Of a stretch of DNA of 64,000 nucleotides, positions 35,639 to 44,577 are shown piece after piece (position 1 is the stretch's first letter; each line of letters opens with the position of its first letter). The stretch lies in NCBI RefSeq assembly GCF_900169565.1, contig NZ_LT828648.1:4020818-4084817 (forward strand), in the 5' to 3' direction. The position numbers were made by a program, and so were the translations under genes. Under the pieces are notes generated by a model that worked only from the letters and a program-made list of their open reading frames with translations, searched no databases and was not told the DNA's origin. Source of the DNA: Nitrospira japonica. Lineage in GTDB: Bacteria > Nitrospirota > Nitrospiria > Nitrospirales > Nitrospiraceae.

Positions 35639-36772
35639 TCAGGCTGCGGCCGAATCGTTGCTGATGTCGGCATAAAATGCCTGATAGGCATTGATCACGC
35701 TGGTGAGGGAATACCGGGACTGGATACGGGCCCTGGCGGCGGTTCCCAAGGCAATCCGGGAAGCCGCGTCCCGGTCGATCAAGTTGATGACGGCGCAGGC
35801 CAGCGCCTCCGGATCCCTGGGCGGCACCACCAAGCCGGTATTGTCCACGATCGTTCTGGCGTCACCGACGTCCGTCGTGACGCAGGGGACGCCGCAGGCC
35901 ATGGCCTCGCCCAGAACGTTGGAGAAACCTTCGCCGAACGCGGAGCTGAGACAGGCTACGTCGGCTCCGGCAAACAAGCGATCGATGTCGTGCCGCAATC
36001 CGAGCAGATGGACCTGTTTCTCCAACCCGGCCAGACTCACAGCGGGCTCGAGCATGTGCGTGTATTTGCCTGCTAACAGGAAGTGCACCTTGGGACGAAG
36101 CAGGACGATCCTCTTGGCTGCATCGAGAAATGTGGTGTGATCCTTCATCGGATCGCATCGCGCGATGAGCGCCACGAGTCTCACGTCGTTGGGAACGCCC
36201 AATTCTTCGCGCAGCTTGCGCGCCGCCACCGGATCGGGTCGGAACCGGTTGGTGTCGAACCCGTTCGGAATATAGGCCCAGCGCCGCGGCCGGTAACCGA
36301 ACATCTCGTGGATTCGTCTGCCGGCCTCGCTGTTCGTGACGATGGCCACCGGAATTCGGGAACACCAGCAGAGCATCTGGCGCACGCAACGGGTCTGAAA
36401 CGGATAGTATTTCAGTTGCATGTCCGAGCAGCGGATGTTCCACACGAGCCTGGTCGATTTAATGAAGCGGGCCGCAAGAAGGCTGATTAAATCAGCGTGG
36501 TAGAGCCAGCTTTGCACGATGGTGGGCTGCGCGTCCCGCAACGACCGGATCAGCTTGGGCAGCGAGGCCATGTCGGGACGGCCGCGCTTCATGCCCAGCG
36601 AATGCACTGCAATACCGCTCGATTCGATCCGATCCGCCAGCTGACCCCGATCCGTCAGGGAGATGACAGTATTGTGGAATCGGCCCCTGTCCATCCCCGT
36701 GACCAGCTGGGCGAGCATCATCTCGGCCCCGCCGACCTCGAGATTGGAAATGATGTGGACAATGCGAATCAT
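35639..36772 (-). CDS. Glycosyltransferase family 4
   Basis: The 377-residue GT-B protein begins IRIVHIISNLEVGGAEMMLAQ, the typical GT4 N-terminus. It continues with IVQSWLYHADLISLLAARF and VTNSEAGRRIHEMFGYRP, then IPNGFDTNRFRPDP and LVALIARCDPMKDHTTFLDA. The donor site is CLSSAFGEGFSNVLGEAMAC, followed by TTDVGDARTIVDNTGLVV. It is a paralogue of the next gene upstream in transcription (37005-38165), sharing the EGFSNV-x-EAMACG and DVGDA segments. The ATG at 36772 was chosen because a longer frame upstream is serine/arginine-rich and unlike any GT. It lies before the 301-base gap. Confidence 0.9.
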   Translation of the reverse strand: MIRIVHIISNLEVGGAEMMLAQLVTGMDRGRFHNTVISLTDRGQLADRIESSGIAVHSLGMKRGRPDMASLPKLIRSLRDAQPTIVQSWLYHADLISLLAARFIKSTRLVWNIRCSDMQLKYYPFQTRCVRQMLCWCSRIPVAIVTNSEAGRRIHEMFGYRPRRWAYIPNGFDTNRFRPDPVAARKLREELGVPNDVRLVALIARCDPMKDHTTFLDAAKRIVLLRPKVHFLLAGKYTHMLEPAVSLAGLEKQVHLLGLRHDIDRLFAGADVACLSSAFGEGFSNVLGEAMACGVPCVTTDVGDARTIVDNTGLVVPPRDPEALACAVINLIDRDAASRIALGTAARARIQSRYSLTSVINAYQAFYADISNDSAAA

Positions 36773-37004
36773 GCAAAAATTACGATAGCGGTTGCGTAGG
36801 AGAGGCATCACTGGGGGGATCCCTTGACTCACCCGGTTTTCATCCGAGCGCAAGACCCGGCATGGCCCGTCATGATTTTGCGGGTTTACACAATTTGCAC
36901 GAGAACTGGGAGAATCCCTCGCAAGGGATTTCCACAGGAGCAGCCCATCCTGTCCGGATTGTCCGGAGTCGGGCACAGACGAAGAAGCACTACGCGGGTC
37001 TTTC
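36773..37004. other. 232-base intergenic region with a small hairpin
   Basis: The stretch between the two paralogous GT4 genes holds a perfect 7-base inverted repeat, AATCCCT...AGGGATT, at 36913-36930 with a 4-base loop. No T-run follows on either strand, so it is not a classical terminator. TGTCCGGATTGTCCGGA near 36950-36966 is a short direct repeat. No convincing promoter was found. Confidence 0.4.
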
Positions 37005-38165
37005 TTACTTGAACGAACCGGCGAGCGTGAGGGCGCTGAACGAGGCTTCGACCAACCTGTCCAATCCGAAATGCCGGACGATCCTATCCCTGGCCGCATG
37101 CCCCACATTCGCGCGTTCTGAGCAGCTGAAGGACAGGAGTTTTTCCCATGCGGCCACGACTTCGTCGCTCCGGTCGGGCGTCACGATGCAGCCCGTCTCT
37201 CCGACGATCCGGCCGGCGTCCCCCACGTCGGTCACGACGCAAGGACACCCGCACGCCATCGCCTCGGCGACCACGTTCGAGAATCCTTCACCATAGGACG
37301 AACAGGATGTCAGCAGATCCAAACCGTTGTAGACCTCTTCGATCGGATCATGCTCGTCCAGCCAGGTCACCAGGCCGGCGACCCCGAGCCGTTCGGACTG
37401 CGCGCGCAGTTCTTTCTTTCGTCGTGCTTCTCCATTTCCGACACACACGAAGCGGGCGTTCCCTCCGGCGGCGATCAACGCAGCGGCGGCCTCAAGGAAC
37501 GTGCGATGCCCCTTCATCGGATCGATGCGCCCGACCAGCCCGATCAGAGGAATATCCTCCCCGACGCGCTGTCTGCGCCGGAAACGGCGGCCGGCTTCGG
37601 CATCCGGCTTGAACCGCTCCGTATCGATGCCATTGGGAATGCACAGCATCTTTTCCGCGGGAAATCCCTGCGCGACGGCGTACTCCCATCCTCGTTCGGA
37701 ATTCACGATGATGAGATCGGAGAATCGTGAAAGGCGCGACTCGAGCCGATAGAGCGTCCGATCCAGCCACCCGTAGCGCCGCAAATCCATGTTGCTGGCG
37801 CGAATCCCCCACACGACCGTGACGGAAGGCGCCGCAATTTTAGCCAGCAGCGCCAAGATGTTGGCTGTACCAAGATATCCATGCACCACCATGGGACGCA
37901 TCCGGCGCACGAGCTTCACCAAACGGGCGAGGCAGCGCACCAGGTCCCATCGCGTCTGTTTGGCAAGCGAAAACACCGGCGCGGCGGTTCCCTGGAGCTC
38001 GGCGCGCATGGGACCGCCGTCATAGAGTGTGGCCACCGCGACCGGAGCATTCCGTTGCGCCAGGCTCCGCACCAACTCGACCAGCTGACGCTGGCTGCCC
38101 CCACAAGTCAGGGACCTGGTGAGAAAAAGCCATTGCACCGGCCGCTCGACGGCCTGCGGGAGCAT
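37005..38165 (-). CDS. Glycosyltransferase family 4
   Basis: The 386-residue protein has WLFLTRSLTCGGSQRQLVELV and VVHGYLGTANILALLAKIA. It continues with IVNSERGWEYAVAQGFP, CIPNGIDTERFKPDAEAG, LIGLVGRIDPMKGHRTFLEA and the donor-binding SCSSYGEGFSNVVAEAMAC, ending near VVTDVGDAGRIVGETGCIV. It belongs to the same GT4 subgroup as the next gene (35639-36772). The ATG at 38165 begins MLPQAVERPVQWLF; the longer frame would overlap asparagine synthase copy 4. It follows that gene by 29 bases and is separated from its paralogue by 232 bases. Confidence 0.9.
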   Translation of the reverse strand: MLPQAVERPVQWLFLTRSLTCGGSQRQLVELVRSLAQRNAPVAVATLYDGGPMRAELQGTAAPVFSLAKQTRWDLVRCLARLVKLVRRMRPMVVHGYLGTANILALLAKIAAPSVTVVWGIRASNMDLRRYGWLDRTLYRLESRLSRFSDLIIVNSERGWEYAVAQGFPAEKMLCIPNGIDTERFKPDAEAGRRFRRRQRVGEDIPLIGLVGRIDPMKGHRTFLEAAAALIAAGGNARFVCVGNGEARRKKELRAQSERLGVAGLVTWLDEHDPIEEVYNGLDLLTSCSSYGEGFSNVVAEAMACGCPCVVTDVGDAGRIVGETGCIVTPDRSDEVVAAWEKLLSFSCSERANVGHAARDRIVRHFGLDRLVEASFSALTLAGSFK

Positions 38166-38194
38166 GGTCGGCCCGGATCGGCGGGCGTCACACG

Positions 38195-40051
38195 CTAGAC
38201 CGCCGACAGTGCCCGATCTCGACTCTTGCGAAGCCATAATTCCAGGATGAGGAGAGGCCACACCCGATAGATGGAAAAACAGCCGGGAAACCGCTGCCGT
38301 TCAACCAATCGGCGCAGGGCCGCCCGATCCGTATGCCGGCTGAGCTGTCCCGACGATGAGAGGATAAGATCGCCCGCCAGGCTCAGCATTTCGTCCCGGG
38401 ACCAGGCGCTCGCGGGCAGGCCGAATCCCATTTTCTTCCTCATGACCCATTGTTCGGGTATATAGCGTGCGGCCAGCCGCTTCAGAATGTGCTTGGTATC
38501 TTGCGGGGCGCGCCAGCAATCGGCGGCAGACAGGGACTGAGCGAACTGCGCCACTTGGCGATCGAGCAACGGGCAACGCACCTCCAGCGATACCTGCATG
38601 CTCATCCGATCGACTTTTCCCAAGACCGCACCGGGCAGATAGGTCGCCACGTCGAGGTTGCGCATCCGATGGATCAAGGGCCGGCCCGAGTCATTCAGCT
38701 GGTCCCGCCAGGCTTGAATCTGTTGCCACAGCAGGGGCGAGAGTCCGCCAAGCAGATCCGCCACCTCCTCTGGTTGGAACATCAGCCACCGGGGCGATAG
38801 ATACGCATCGGCCGGCCTGCTCCAGCGGCGCGCGCGGACGCTCCACCGAAGGCGGCCGAGCCAGTCCGCAGCGTCCAGCAACGTGTCGCGGTATCGTCCG
38901 TACCCGCCGAACATTTCGTCACCTCCGTCCCCGGACACGGCGACCGTGACGAATTGCCTCGTGTAGCGGCACAGGAGATAGGTCGGCAGACAGCTCGTGT
39001 CGCCGTTCGGCTCATCCAGCATGGACGCGACGTCGTCGATCAACGTGACCGCGTCGGGACTCACGAGCTGCTCGTGATGATCGGTCCCAAGATGCTCGGC
39101 AATTTGTCTGGCAAAGACGTGTTCCGTTTCCTCGGTGCCTTCGAAGCCGATGGAAAAGGTCTGAATCGGTCGGCCGAGTTCCCGGGTGATCATCGCAACG
39201 ACCAAGGATGAATCGACGCCTCCGGACAGAAACGCTCCCAACGGCACATCGCTGATCAAGCGCTTGTCCACCGCCTCCAGAATCAGACGCCGCAGAACCG
39301 CCTCGCGGTCTTCGGGCGCCCGCGGCAGCAAGGTCGGCGCTTCGCGCGCGTCGAACGTCGTATAGGGCTGCACAAGGGGTTCGGGAGTCGAACGGCCCGA
39401 AAAATCCGCGATCAGATACGAGCCAGGCGGCAGTTTCCTGACGTTCCGATAGATGGTCCAGGGAGCGGGGATGTATTGCAGGAGCAGATACAGGGCGAGC
39501 GCGTCCTCGTCGACGGTGTCATCGAATCCCGGCACGCAGCGCAATGCGTGCAGTTCCGACGCGAACGCGAACCACCCTGTTCCCGTTGCATAATACAGCG
39601 GCTTTTTTCCGAACGGATCCCGGGCCAGCAAGAGCCGGCGCTGCGCGCGGTGCCAGCAGCCGAAGGCGAACATCCCGTCCAACTCGGCGAGCCGCCGCGG
39701 ATCCAGCCCTTCGAACAGATGAGGCAGCACCTCCGTGTCGGTCCGGGAATGAAACCGGCGGCCCTGACGCTCGAGCGATGCTCGGATGGACTGATAGTTG
39801 TAGATTTCCCCATTGAACGTGACGACGACCGACCCCTCCGGATCGGACATCGGCTGCCGGCCTTCCTCGCTCAAATCCAGGATCGAGAGCCGCCGGTGCG
39901 CCAGGGCAGAGGATCCATCCGTCTCGATCCACAGACCCGCGTCATCCGGCCCCCGGTGGACCATCGTATCCCGCATTGCGGTCACGACCTCCCGCAGCCG
40001 ATGCGGCCCGAATCCGGCTCCATGATCGATCAGACCGGCTATGCCGCACAT
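38195..40051 (-). CDS. asnB: Asparagine synthase-like glutamine amidotransferase (copy 4 of 4)
   Basis: The 618-residue protein begins MCGIAGLIDHG at the ATG at 40051, required to expose the nucleophile Cys2. An ATG two codons before and a longer frame upstream would bury it. It has TFNGEIYNYQSIRASLE, LARDPFGKKPLYYATG, the PP-loop GAFLSGGVDSSLVVAMI, and VSGDGGDEMFGGYGRYRD. The synthetase end has LGKVDRMSMQVSLEVRCPLL and KKMGFGLPASAWSRD. It is most like copy 1. Both are expected to amidate a carboxylate with glutamine nitrogen; a glycan uronate is a plausible but unproven target. It lies 46 bases after a methyltransferase-coiled coil gene. Confidence 0.9.
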   Translation of the reverse strand: MCGIAGLIDHGAGFGPHRLREVVTAMRDTMVHRGPDDAGLWIETDGSSALAHRRLSILDLSEEGRQPMSDPEGSVVVTFNGEIYNYQSIRASLERQGRRFHSRTDTEVLPHLFEGLDPRRLAELDGMFAFGCWHRAQRRLLLARDPFGKKPLYYATGTGWFAFASELHALRCVPGFDDTVDEDALALYLLLQYIPAPWTIYRNVRKLPPGSYLIADFSGRSTPEPLVQPYTTFDAREAPTLLPRAPEDREAVLRRLILEAVDKRLISDVPLGAFLSGGVDSSLVVAMITRELGRPIQTFSIGFEGTEETEHVFARQIAEHLGTDHHEQLVSPDAVTLIDDVASMLDEPNGDTSCLPTYLLCRYTRQFVTVAVSGDGGDEMFGGYGRYRDTLLDAADWLGRLRWSVRARRWSRPADAYLSPRWLMFQPEEVADLLGGLSPLLWQQIQAWRDQLNDSGRPLIHRMRNLDVATYLPGAVLGKVDRMSMQVSLEVRCPLLDRQVAQFAQSLSAADCWRAPQDTKHILKRLAARYIPEQWVMRKKMGFGLPASAWSRDEMLSLAGDLILSSSGQLSRHTDRAALRRLVERQRFPGCFSIYRVWPLLILELWLRKSRDRALSAV

Positions 40052-40097
40052 GAGCATTCTCCATCCGCCATGACCGTTCGATCCATTGTCATCACGG

Positions 40098-41915
40098 TCA
40101 TGCGGACCGTCGCCGGCCAAAGAGCGCGCGCCAGCATCGTACGGCCAGCCGCAACAGTCTCGGATAGCGTCCCAGACGCAGGGCGACGCGGTACTCAAGA
40201 CTCTGTTGGATTCCCGTGATGACTCTCCCCTGTTCGGCAATCCGCCGCTGGTACTCGGACGTCTCGTGCCGGTGCTGGACGATCGTCTGCTCCTGTTCCT
40301 GCACCAACGCGCTCGACCGGGCCAGCATTCCTTCCAACACACGCACCGACGCCTCGCTTTGCCTGGTCAACTCCTGGCAGTCGCCGATCGTCTGTTCCTG
40401 TTCCAGCAAGCGGCGATCCTTCTCAGCGATCCACTGCTGCGACGCATGGGACTCTTTCAGCGCGTGCCGGAGCGCGATGTCGCTGAACAGGCCCTGGAGC
40501 GTCAGGTCCTCGACGCGCCGTTCCTTTTCCACCAGCACGGCTTCCACCGCCTCGGAAGACCAGGGCGGCGGCGAGGCGTCGCGACGGACCAGATAGATGC
40601 TCGCCAATTCCGTCGAGCGTATGTCGTAGATCGGCGCGAAAGAATTCGCGAACCGGAGCGGTTCAAAACTCGGCCGGACGAGGTCGTGGAAACGGTAGCC
40701 GTGCTTCCAGAACTCGCGCACCCAGTTTTCGATCGGCAACGCGCCGTCTCTCGCGACGCCCGCTTCGCCCGGCGGGGTCGAACAGAACAGGACCGTGTCA
40801 CTGCAGGCGACGCAGGATGCGACCAGATCCCGGCAGGACGTTTCGGTGAGGTCGTGCTCGTCCGTGATGAAGAGGCACAGGTCCATGCGGAGATTCGGAC
40901 GATAGACCGATCGGTAATCGAACGCCTCCCAACGAATCGGCCCGGTACCGGGGGAAACCGGCTGAGCTTCCGTGCCGACGCCGATCAACTGCCCGGCTCC
41001 CCAGCGACCGAACTGTGCCAGCAACCCGCCGTGATCGGACCCGAGACAGAGGACGGAGGACGGCCTGCAGAGGTTATGGACGACGGCGGCGAGTTGCTCC
41101 GTAAACCCCGGCTGTTCCAACAGGTCCGAACCGGCCTGGCGCACGGTCGCCGTGGGAGCGGATCGAGTCGAACGGTCGGATGCCTGTTCGATCACGCCGA
41201 TCGCCTCGTAGAGGTCGGCATAGCGTCCGTGACGGAAGATCATGCCCGGCGTCTCGGCCAAGAACTGAAAGACGGCGCGCCGGACGTTGGATCCCCAGCA
41301 GCCGATCACATCGTGCAGGACGATCCGGCCGCCGGGACGCAGATGAGGCCTCGCCAGACGCAGATCCTCGAGGACCGCGTGGCTGTAGTGCAGACCGTCG
41401 ATGAAGATGAGGTCGAACGGTCCGTGCGACCGGCAGACATCGGGTCCGACGACCGGCGTCGTGTGGGTCGGATCGGTCTTCGTCGAGGCGAAGGTCGCCG
41501 GCGTGGAAAACCCCCCCGCGTGAAACACGATCTTATGCGACAATCCCAGCCGCTCGGCCGCCTGGCGCGCGAGCGTTTGAGAACGCACCGTCAAATCGGC
41601 TTCCCGACTTTGCGTCCGCATCGCTTCAAGCTCGACCTGCAAGGGAAAGTTGGGATCCACGGTATGGATCACGGCGCCCTCCCCCGTCTTGAACGCCATG
41701 GCCAACGTCGATAACCCCACGAACGTGCCCACTTCGAGGAGACGCTGCGGAGCCGCCTCCTCGAGTTCCGTCAGGAGTTGCCGAAGGTCGCGTCCCGGGA
41801 GCGCCCAGTGGCTGACCAGTTCCCGCTGATACCCCAGGTCGGCATAGGTCGTCAGGAGCTGTTCATGCAGCTCGCCGAGTTCGATCGGTGTCCGCAATTG
41901 GTTCATCAGGTCCAT
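40098..41915 (-). CDS. Methyltransf_24-type methyltransferase with second Rossmann-like region and coiled coil
   Basis: The protein is 605 residues from the ATG at 41915. The first domain (about 1-250) is a class I methyltransferase with motif I RLLEVGTFVGLSTLAMAF at residues 58-75, then HTVDPNFPLQVELEAM and FDLIFIDGLHYSHAVLEDL. A second region (about 275-460) looks like a degenerate methyltransferase (SSVLCLGSDHGGLLAQFG). Residues about 480-570 are rich in Glu, Gln and Arg heptads (EKDRRLLEQEQTIGDCQE), suggesting a coiled coil, and the end is basic (YRVALRLGRYPRLLRLAVR). It is a full-length paralogue of residues 287-859 of the next gene upstream in transcription. Confidence 0.75.
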   Translation of the reverse strand: MDLMNQLRTPIELGELHEQLLTTYADLGYQRELVSHWALPGRDLRQLLTELEEAAPQRLLEVGTFVGLSTLAMAFKTGEGAVIHTVDPNFPLQVELEAMRTQSREADLTVRSQTLARQAAERLGLSHKIVFHAGGFSTPATFASTKTDPTHTTPVVGPDVCRSHGPFDLIFIDGLHYSHAVLEDLRLARPHLRPGGRIVLHDVIGCWGSNVRRAVFQFLAETPGMIFRHGRYADLYEAIGVIEQASDRSTRSAPTATVRQAGSDLLEQPGFTEQLAAVVHNLCRPSSVLCLGSDHGGLLAQFGRWGAGQLIGVGTEAQPVSPGTGPIRWEAFDYRSVYRPNLRMDLCLFITDEHDLTETSCRDLVASCVACSDTVLFCSTPPGEAGVARDGALPIENWVREFWKHGYRFHDLVRPSFEPLRFANSFAPIYDIRSTELASIYLVRRDASPPPWSSEAVEAVLVEKERRVEDLTLQGLFSDIALRHALKESHASQQWIAEKDRRLLEQEQTIGDCQELTRQSEASVRVLEGMLARSSALVQEQEQTIVQHRHETSEYQRRIAEQGRVITGIQQSLEYRVALRLGRYPRLLRLAVRCWRALFGRRRSA

Positions 41916-41973
41916 CGCAAGAGAGTTTGTTTCGAACGAACGTCCTTCGAATCGGTTCCAGCAAAAGTGATCG

Positions 41974-44553
41974 CTAACGACGGAACATGGCCTGCCAAAA
42001 ACGTGTACCCAACCGCATGAGTCTTGGATATTTTCCAAGGCGCATGGCGATTCGGTATTCGGGGCTTTGCTCGATCCTTGCTATCGCATGATCACGTTCT
42101 TCAATCTCTTTCGTTGAGTCGAGGATGATTTTATCCTTTTGTCGAAGGCACTCATCCTTCTCCCGAATGGTATCTTCATGCCGTTTAATACTGTCCTCGC
42201 ACTGATGAATGAGAGCTTCTTGCTCGGTGACGATCCGATCGGCTTTCGCCCGAGCCTTGTCCTTGTCCACCAACGCAGCCTGAGACGACGTGAGATCCAT
42301 TTGCATGTGCCGGAGAGCGACATCGCTCGACAGCCCTTGCAGGATGAGATCCTCGATACGCCGCTCTTTCTCAACGAGTATCGCCTCCACATCCTGCTGT
42401 ACCGTTCGCAACCCTTCCGACTCGCGTCGAATGAGATACAGATTTGATAACTCTGACGAATGGACGGTGCACATGACATTCGCCAACCTCGGCAGTTCAA
42501 AATGGGGGCGGACTTGATCGTAGAAGCGATAGCCGTAGTTCCAAAATTCACGGACCCATTTTTCAATCGGAAATGATCTTTCCCCTGCAATACCCGCTTC
42601 ACCGGGCGGGGTCGAGCCGAAGAGAATGATATCGCTGCACGCTACGCAAGAGGCGACAAGATGAGGGAGCGAGCACCGTGTTAAATCATGATCCACCAGA
42701 CAGATGCAGAGATCGAATCGCTGTTTGGGCTTATATGGGGAACCAAAATCAAAGTGCTCAGTGATAGCCGGACCTTCCGTCACCGGATACGCACCGTCCT
42801 GAACTTGCATCACTTGCCCAACTCCGCATGTGCTCAACTGCGGTAACAGGCGCCCCCGATCAACACCGAGATAGATCGCGCTCTTTGGAGTACAAAGCCT
42901 ATAGACAACAGCAGCAAGCCTTTCCATGAACCCCGGATGTCTGAGAACGCTATTCTCGAGGGGCGGCACCTTCGTTTCAGCAACCTGTGGCGAATGATCC
43001 GGGAGCTGTTCCAGTACGCCGATGGATTCATTAATATCGGCATACCGCGCATGCTGAAAGAAGAATTCCGGCGCCTCGACCAGGAATTGGAATACCGCTC
43101 GTCGCACATTACCTCCCCGGAGACCGATCGCGTCGTGAACCACAATACGACCCCGAGGGCTCAGGTATCGTGAAGCCAGGCGGAGGTCGCTCAAGACCGC
43201 ATCGCCGGAGTGGAAGCCGTCGATACAAATAAGGTCGAACGGTCCGTGCTTTTGGCAGATTTCCACGCCAATCACGGGAACGCTCCCCTCATGTTTTGCG
43301 GGCGCAACCGTGACTGGAGCCGAAAATTCGCCGGCGTGAAAGACGATCTTATGTGCCAGCCCTACTTGCTGCGCAATCGCCGAAGCAAGTTCCTGACGGC
43401 GCATCGTCAGGTCGACGTCGCGGGCCGGGATATTCATGGCTTCCAATGCAACAGCCAGCGGCAAATTCGGATCGACTGTGTGAATCACGGCTTCGTCATG
43501 AAGCTTGGCGGCCATCATCATGGTAGACAGGCCGACAAACGTTCCGATCTCAAGGACCCTCTCGGGCTGCTTTTCTTCAAGTAACTCAGCAAGTTTCCGG
43601 CTATCACGCGCTGGAAGCGCCCAATTCGTAACGAGTTCGATCGGATACCCGTGATCGGCATAGGCGCTGAAGATCGAGTGGAGATGTGAATCCTCTGAAA
43701 ATGGCTTGAGTGTAAAGAATCGGCCGCCGAGGACTCGAAGAGCCTCCGGCGGCATCGTTTTGTATTTTGGTTGGAGTCGAGGCTGCAAGGCCGCAAGGTA
43801 CTCCTCGTCAGCAAGCAAGTTGGGGTCAAATTGGACAATTCGAAAACCGGCCGCCCTAAACATGGCTTCAAATTCTGTCGAGCGAACCCCGTTGCCGAAA
43901 GTCCAAGCCATTCTCTTGAGCTGCAATTCCGAGTTCTGCGGGGAGATAGTCAGATATTCAAGAGGACGCTCAAAATTCCGATGATCCCGAAAGTCAATCT
44001 GGTGAAATCCCAACCCACCAGGACGGGTGACACGGGCCAACTCCTGTATTGCGCGGGCCGGATCAGTGAGGTGCTCAAAGGTCGCGTTAGAATACGTGAC
44101 GTCGACGGACGAGTCGGGCACCTCATGAATATTCTCCATGCCAACCTTCATGGCCGCTAAATTTGGGATTGCATGACTATCCTTCTTAACCACTTGATCC
44201 AAAGGGTCTGTCTCAATGGATGGAAAGATATCGGCGATTTCCTGGCGCAAATTCCTATAGTACAAGGGGTGAAAATCCGGGTCCCATTGGCATAGATAAC
44301 GATCCACCAAGATGATGCTCGCACCGAATCCCATGAGAATGAGCGGAATCCCCAAGTCTTGCCCGGGACCGACCTCCAGCACCGTCTTGTTACGAAGGTA
44401 GCCGCTTTCGCCGGGGAGCCAGGAGATCAAATGTTTCGCGCTTTTGATCGCGAATTTGACGGCCTGGTCAACCTTTCTCTCCAAAGGATTCCCGTTTGAC
44501 CATGAGGCCGCGTGTTCTTCGGCCGACGTGCGTGGACCATCCTCCAGTTGCAT
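41974..44553 (-). CDS. Fused two-domain methyltransferase with coiled-coil C-terminus
   Basis: The 859-residue protein appears to be a fusion. Residues 1-282 are a methyltransferase (TVLEVGPGQDLGIPLILMG at 57-75; SNATFEHLTDPARAIQELAR; GGLGFHQIDFRDHRNFERPL) that is paralogous to the whole next-upstream gene (44578-45570). Residues 287-859 are paralogous to the whole next-downstream gene: second methyltransferase RVLEIGTFVGLSTMMMAA at 332-349, FDLICIDGFHSGDAVLSDL, then a degenerate region, coiled coil and a basic tail (EYRIAMRLGKYPRLMRLG). Both methyltransferase domains keep motif I, so both may be active. The DNA is visibly AT-richer than the precursor genes. Substrate unknown. Confidence 0.78.
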   Translation of the reverse strand: MQLEDGPRTSAEEHAASWSNGNPLERKVDQAVKFAIKSAKHLISWLPGESGYLRNKTVLEVGPGQDLGIPLILMGFGASIILVDRYLCQWDPDFHPLYYRNLRQEIADIFPSIETDPLDQVVKKDSHAIPNLAAMKVGMENIHEVPDSSVDVTYSNATFEHLTDPARAIQELARVTRPGGLGFHQIDFRDHRNFERPLEYLTISPQNSELQLKRMAWTFGNGVRSTEFEAMFRAAGFRIVQFDPNLLADEEYLAALQPRLQPKYKTMPPEALRVLGGRFFTLKPFSEDSHLHSIFSAYADHGYPIELVTNWALPARDSRKLAELLEEKQPERVLEIGTFVGLSTMMMAAKLHDEAVIHTVDPNLPLAVALEAMNIPARDVDLTMRRQELASAIAQQVGLAHKIVFHAGEFSAPVTVAPAKHEGSVPVIGVEICQKHGPFDLICIDGFHSGDAVLSDLRLASRYLSPRGRIVVHDAIGLRGGNVRRAVFQFLVEAPEFFFQHARYADINESIGVLEQLPDHSPQVAETKVPPLENSVLRHPGFMERLAAVVYRLCTPKSAIYLGVDRGRLLPQLSTCGVGQVMQVQDGAYPVTEGPAITEHFDFGSPYKPKQRFDLCICLVDHDLTRCSLPHLVASCVACSDIILFGSTPPGEAGIAGERSFPIEKWVREFWNYGYRFYDQVRPHFELPRLANVMCTVHSSELSNLYLIRRESEGLRTVQQDVEAILVEKERRIEDLILQGLSSDVALRHMQMDLTSSQAALVDKDKARAKADRIVTEQEALIHQCEDSIKRHEDTIREKDECLRQKDKIILDSTKEIEERDHAIARIEQSPEYRIAMRLGKYPRLMRLGTRFWQAMFRR

Positions 44554-44577
44554 TTGGAAGAATCCTCCTTGAACGAC

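Noticed and set aside
36913..36930. AATCCCT/AGGGATT hairpin as an intrinsic terminator or promoter operator
   Set aside because: The stem is perfect, but neither strand has a T-run after it, and no promoter lies next to it. Kept only as a note in the gap entry.
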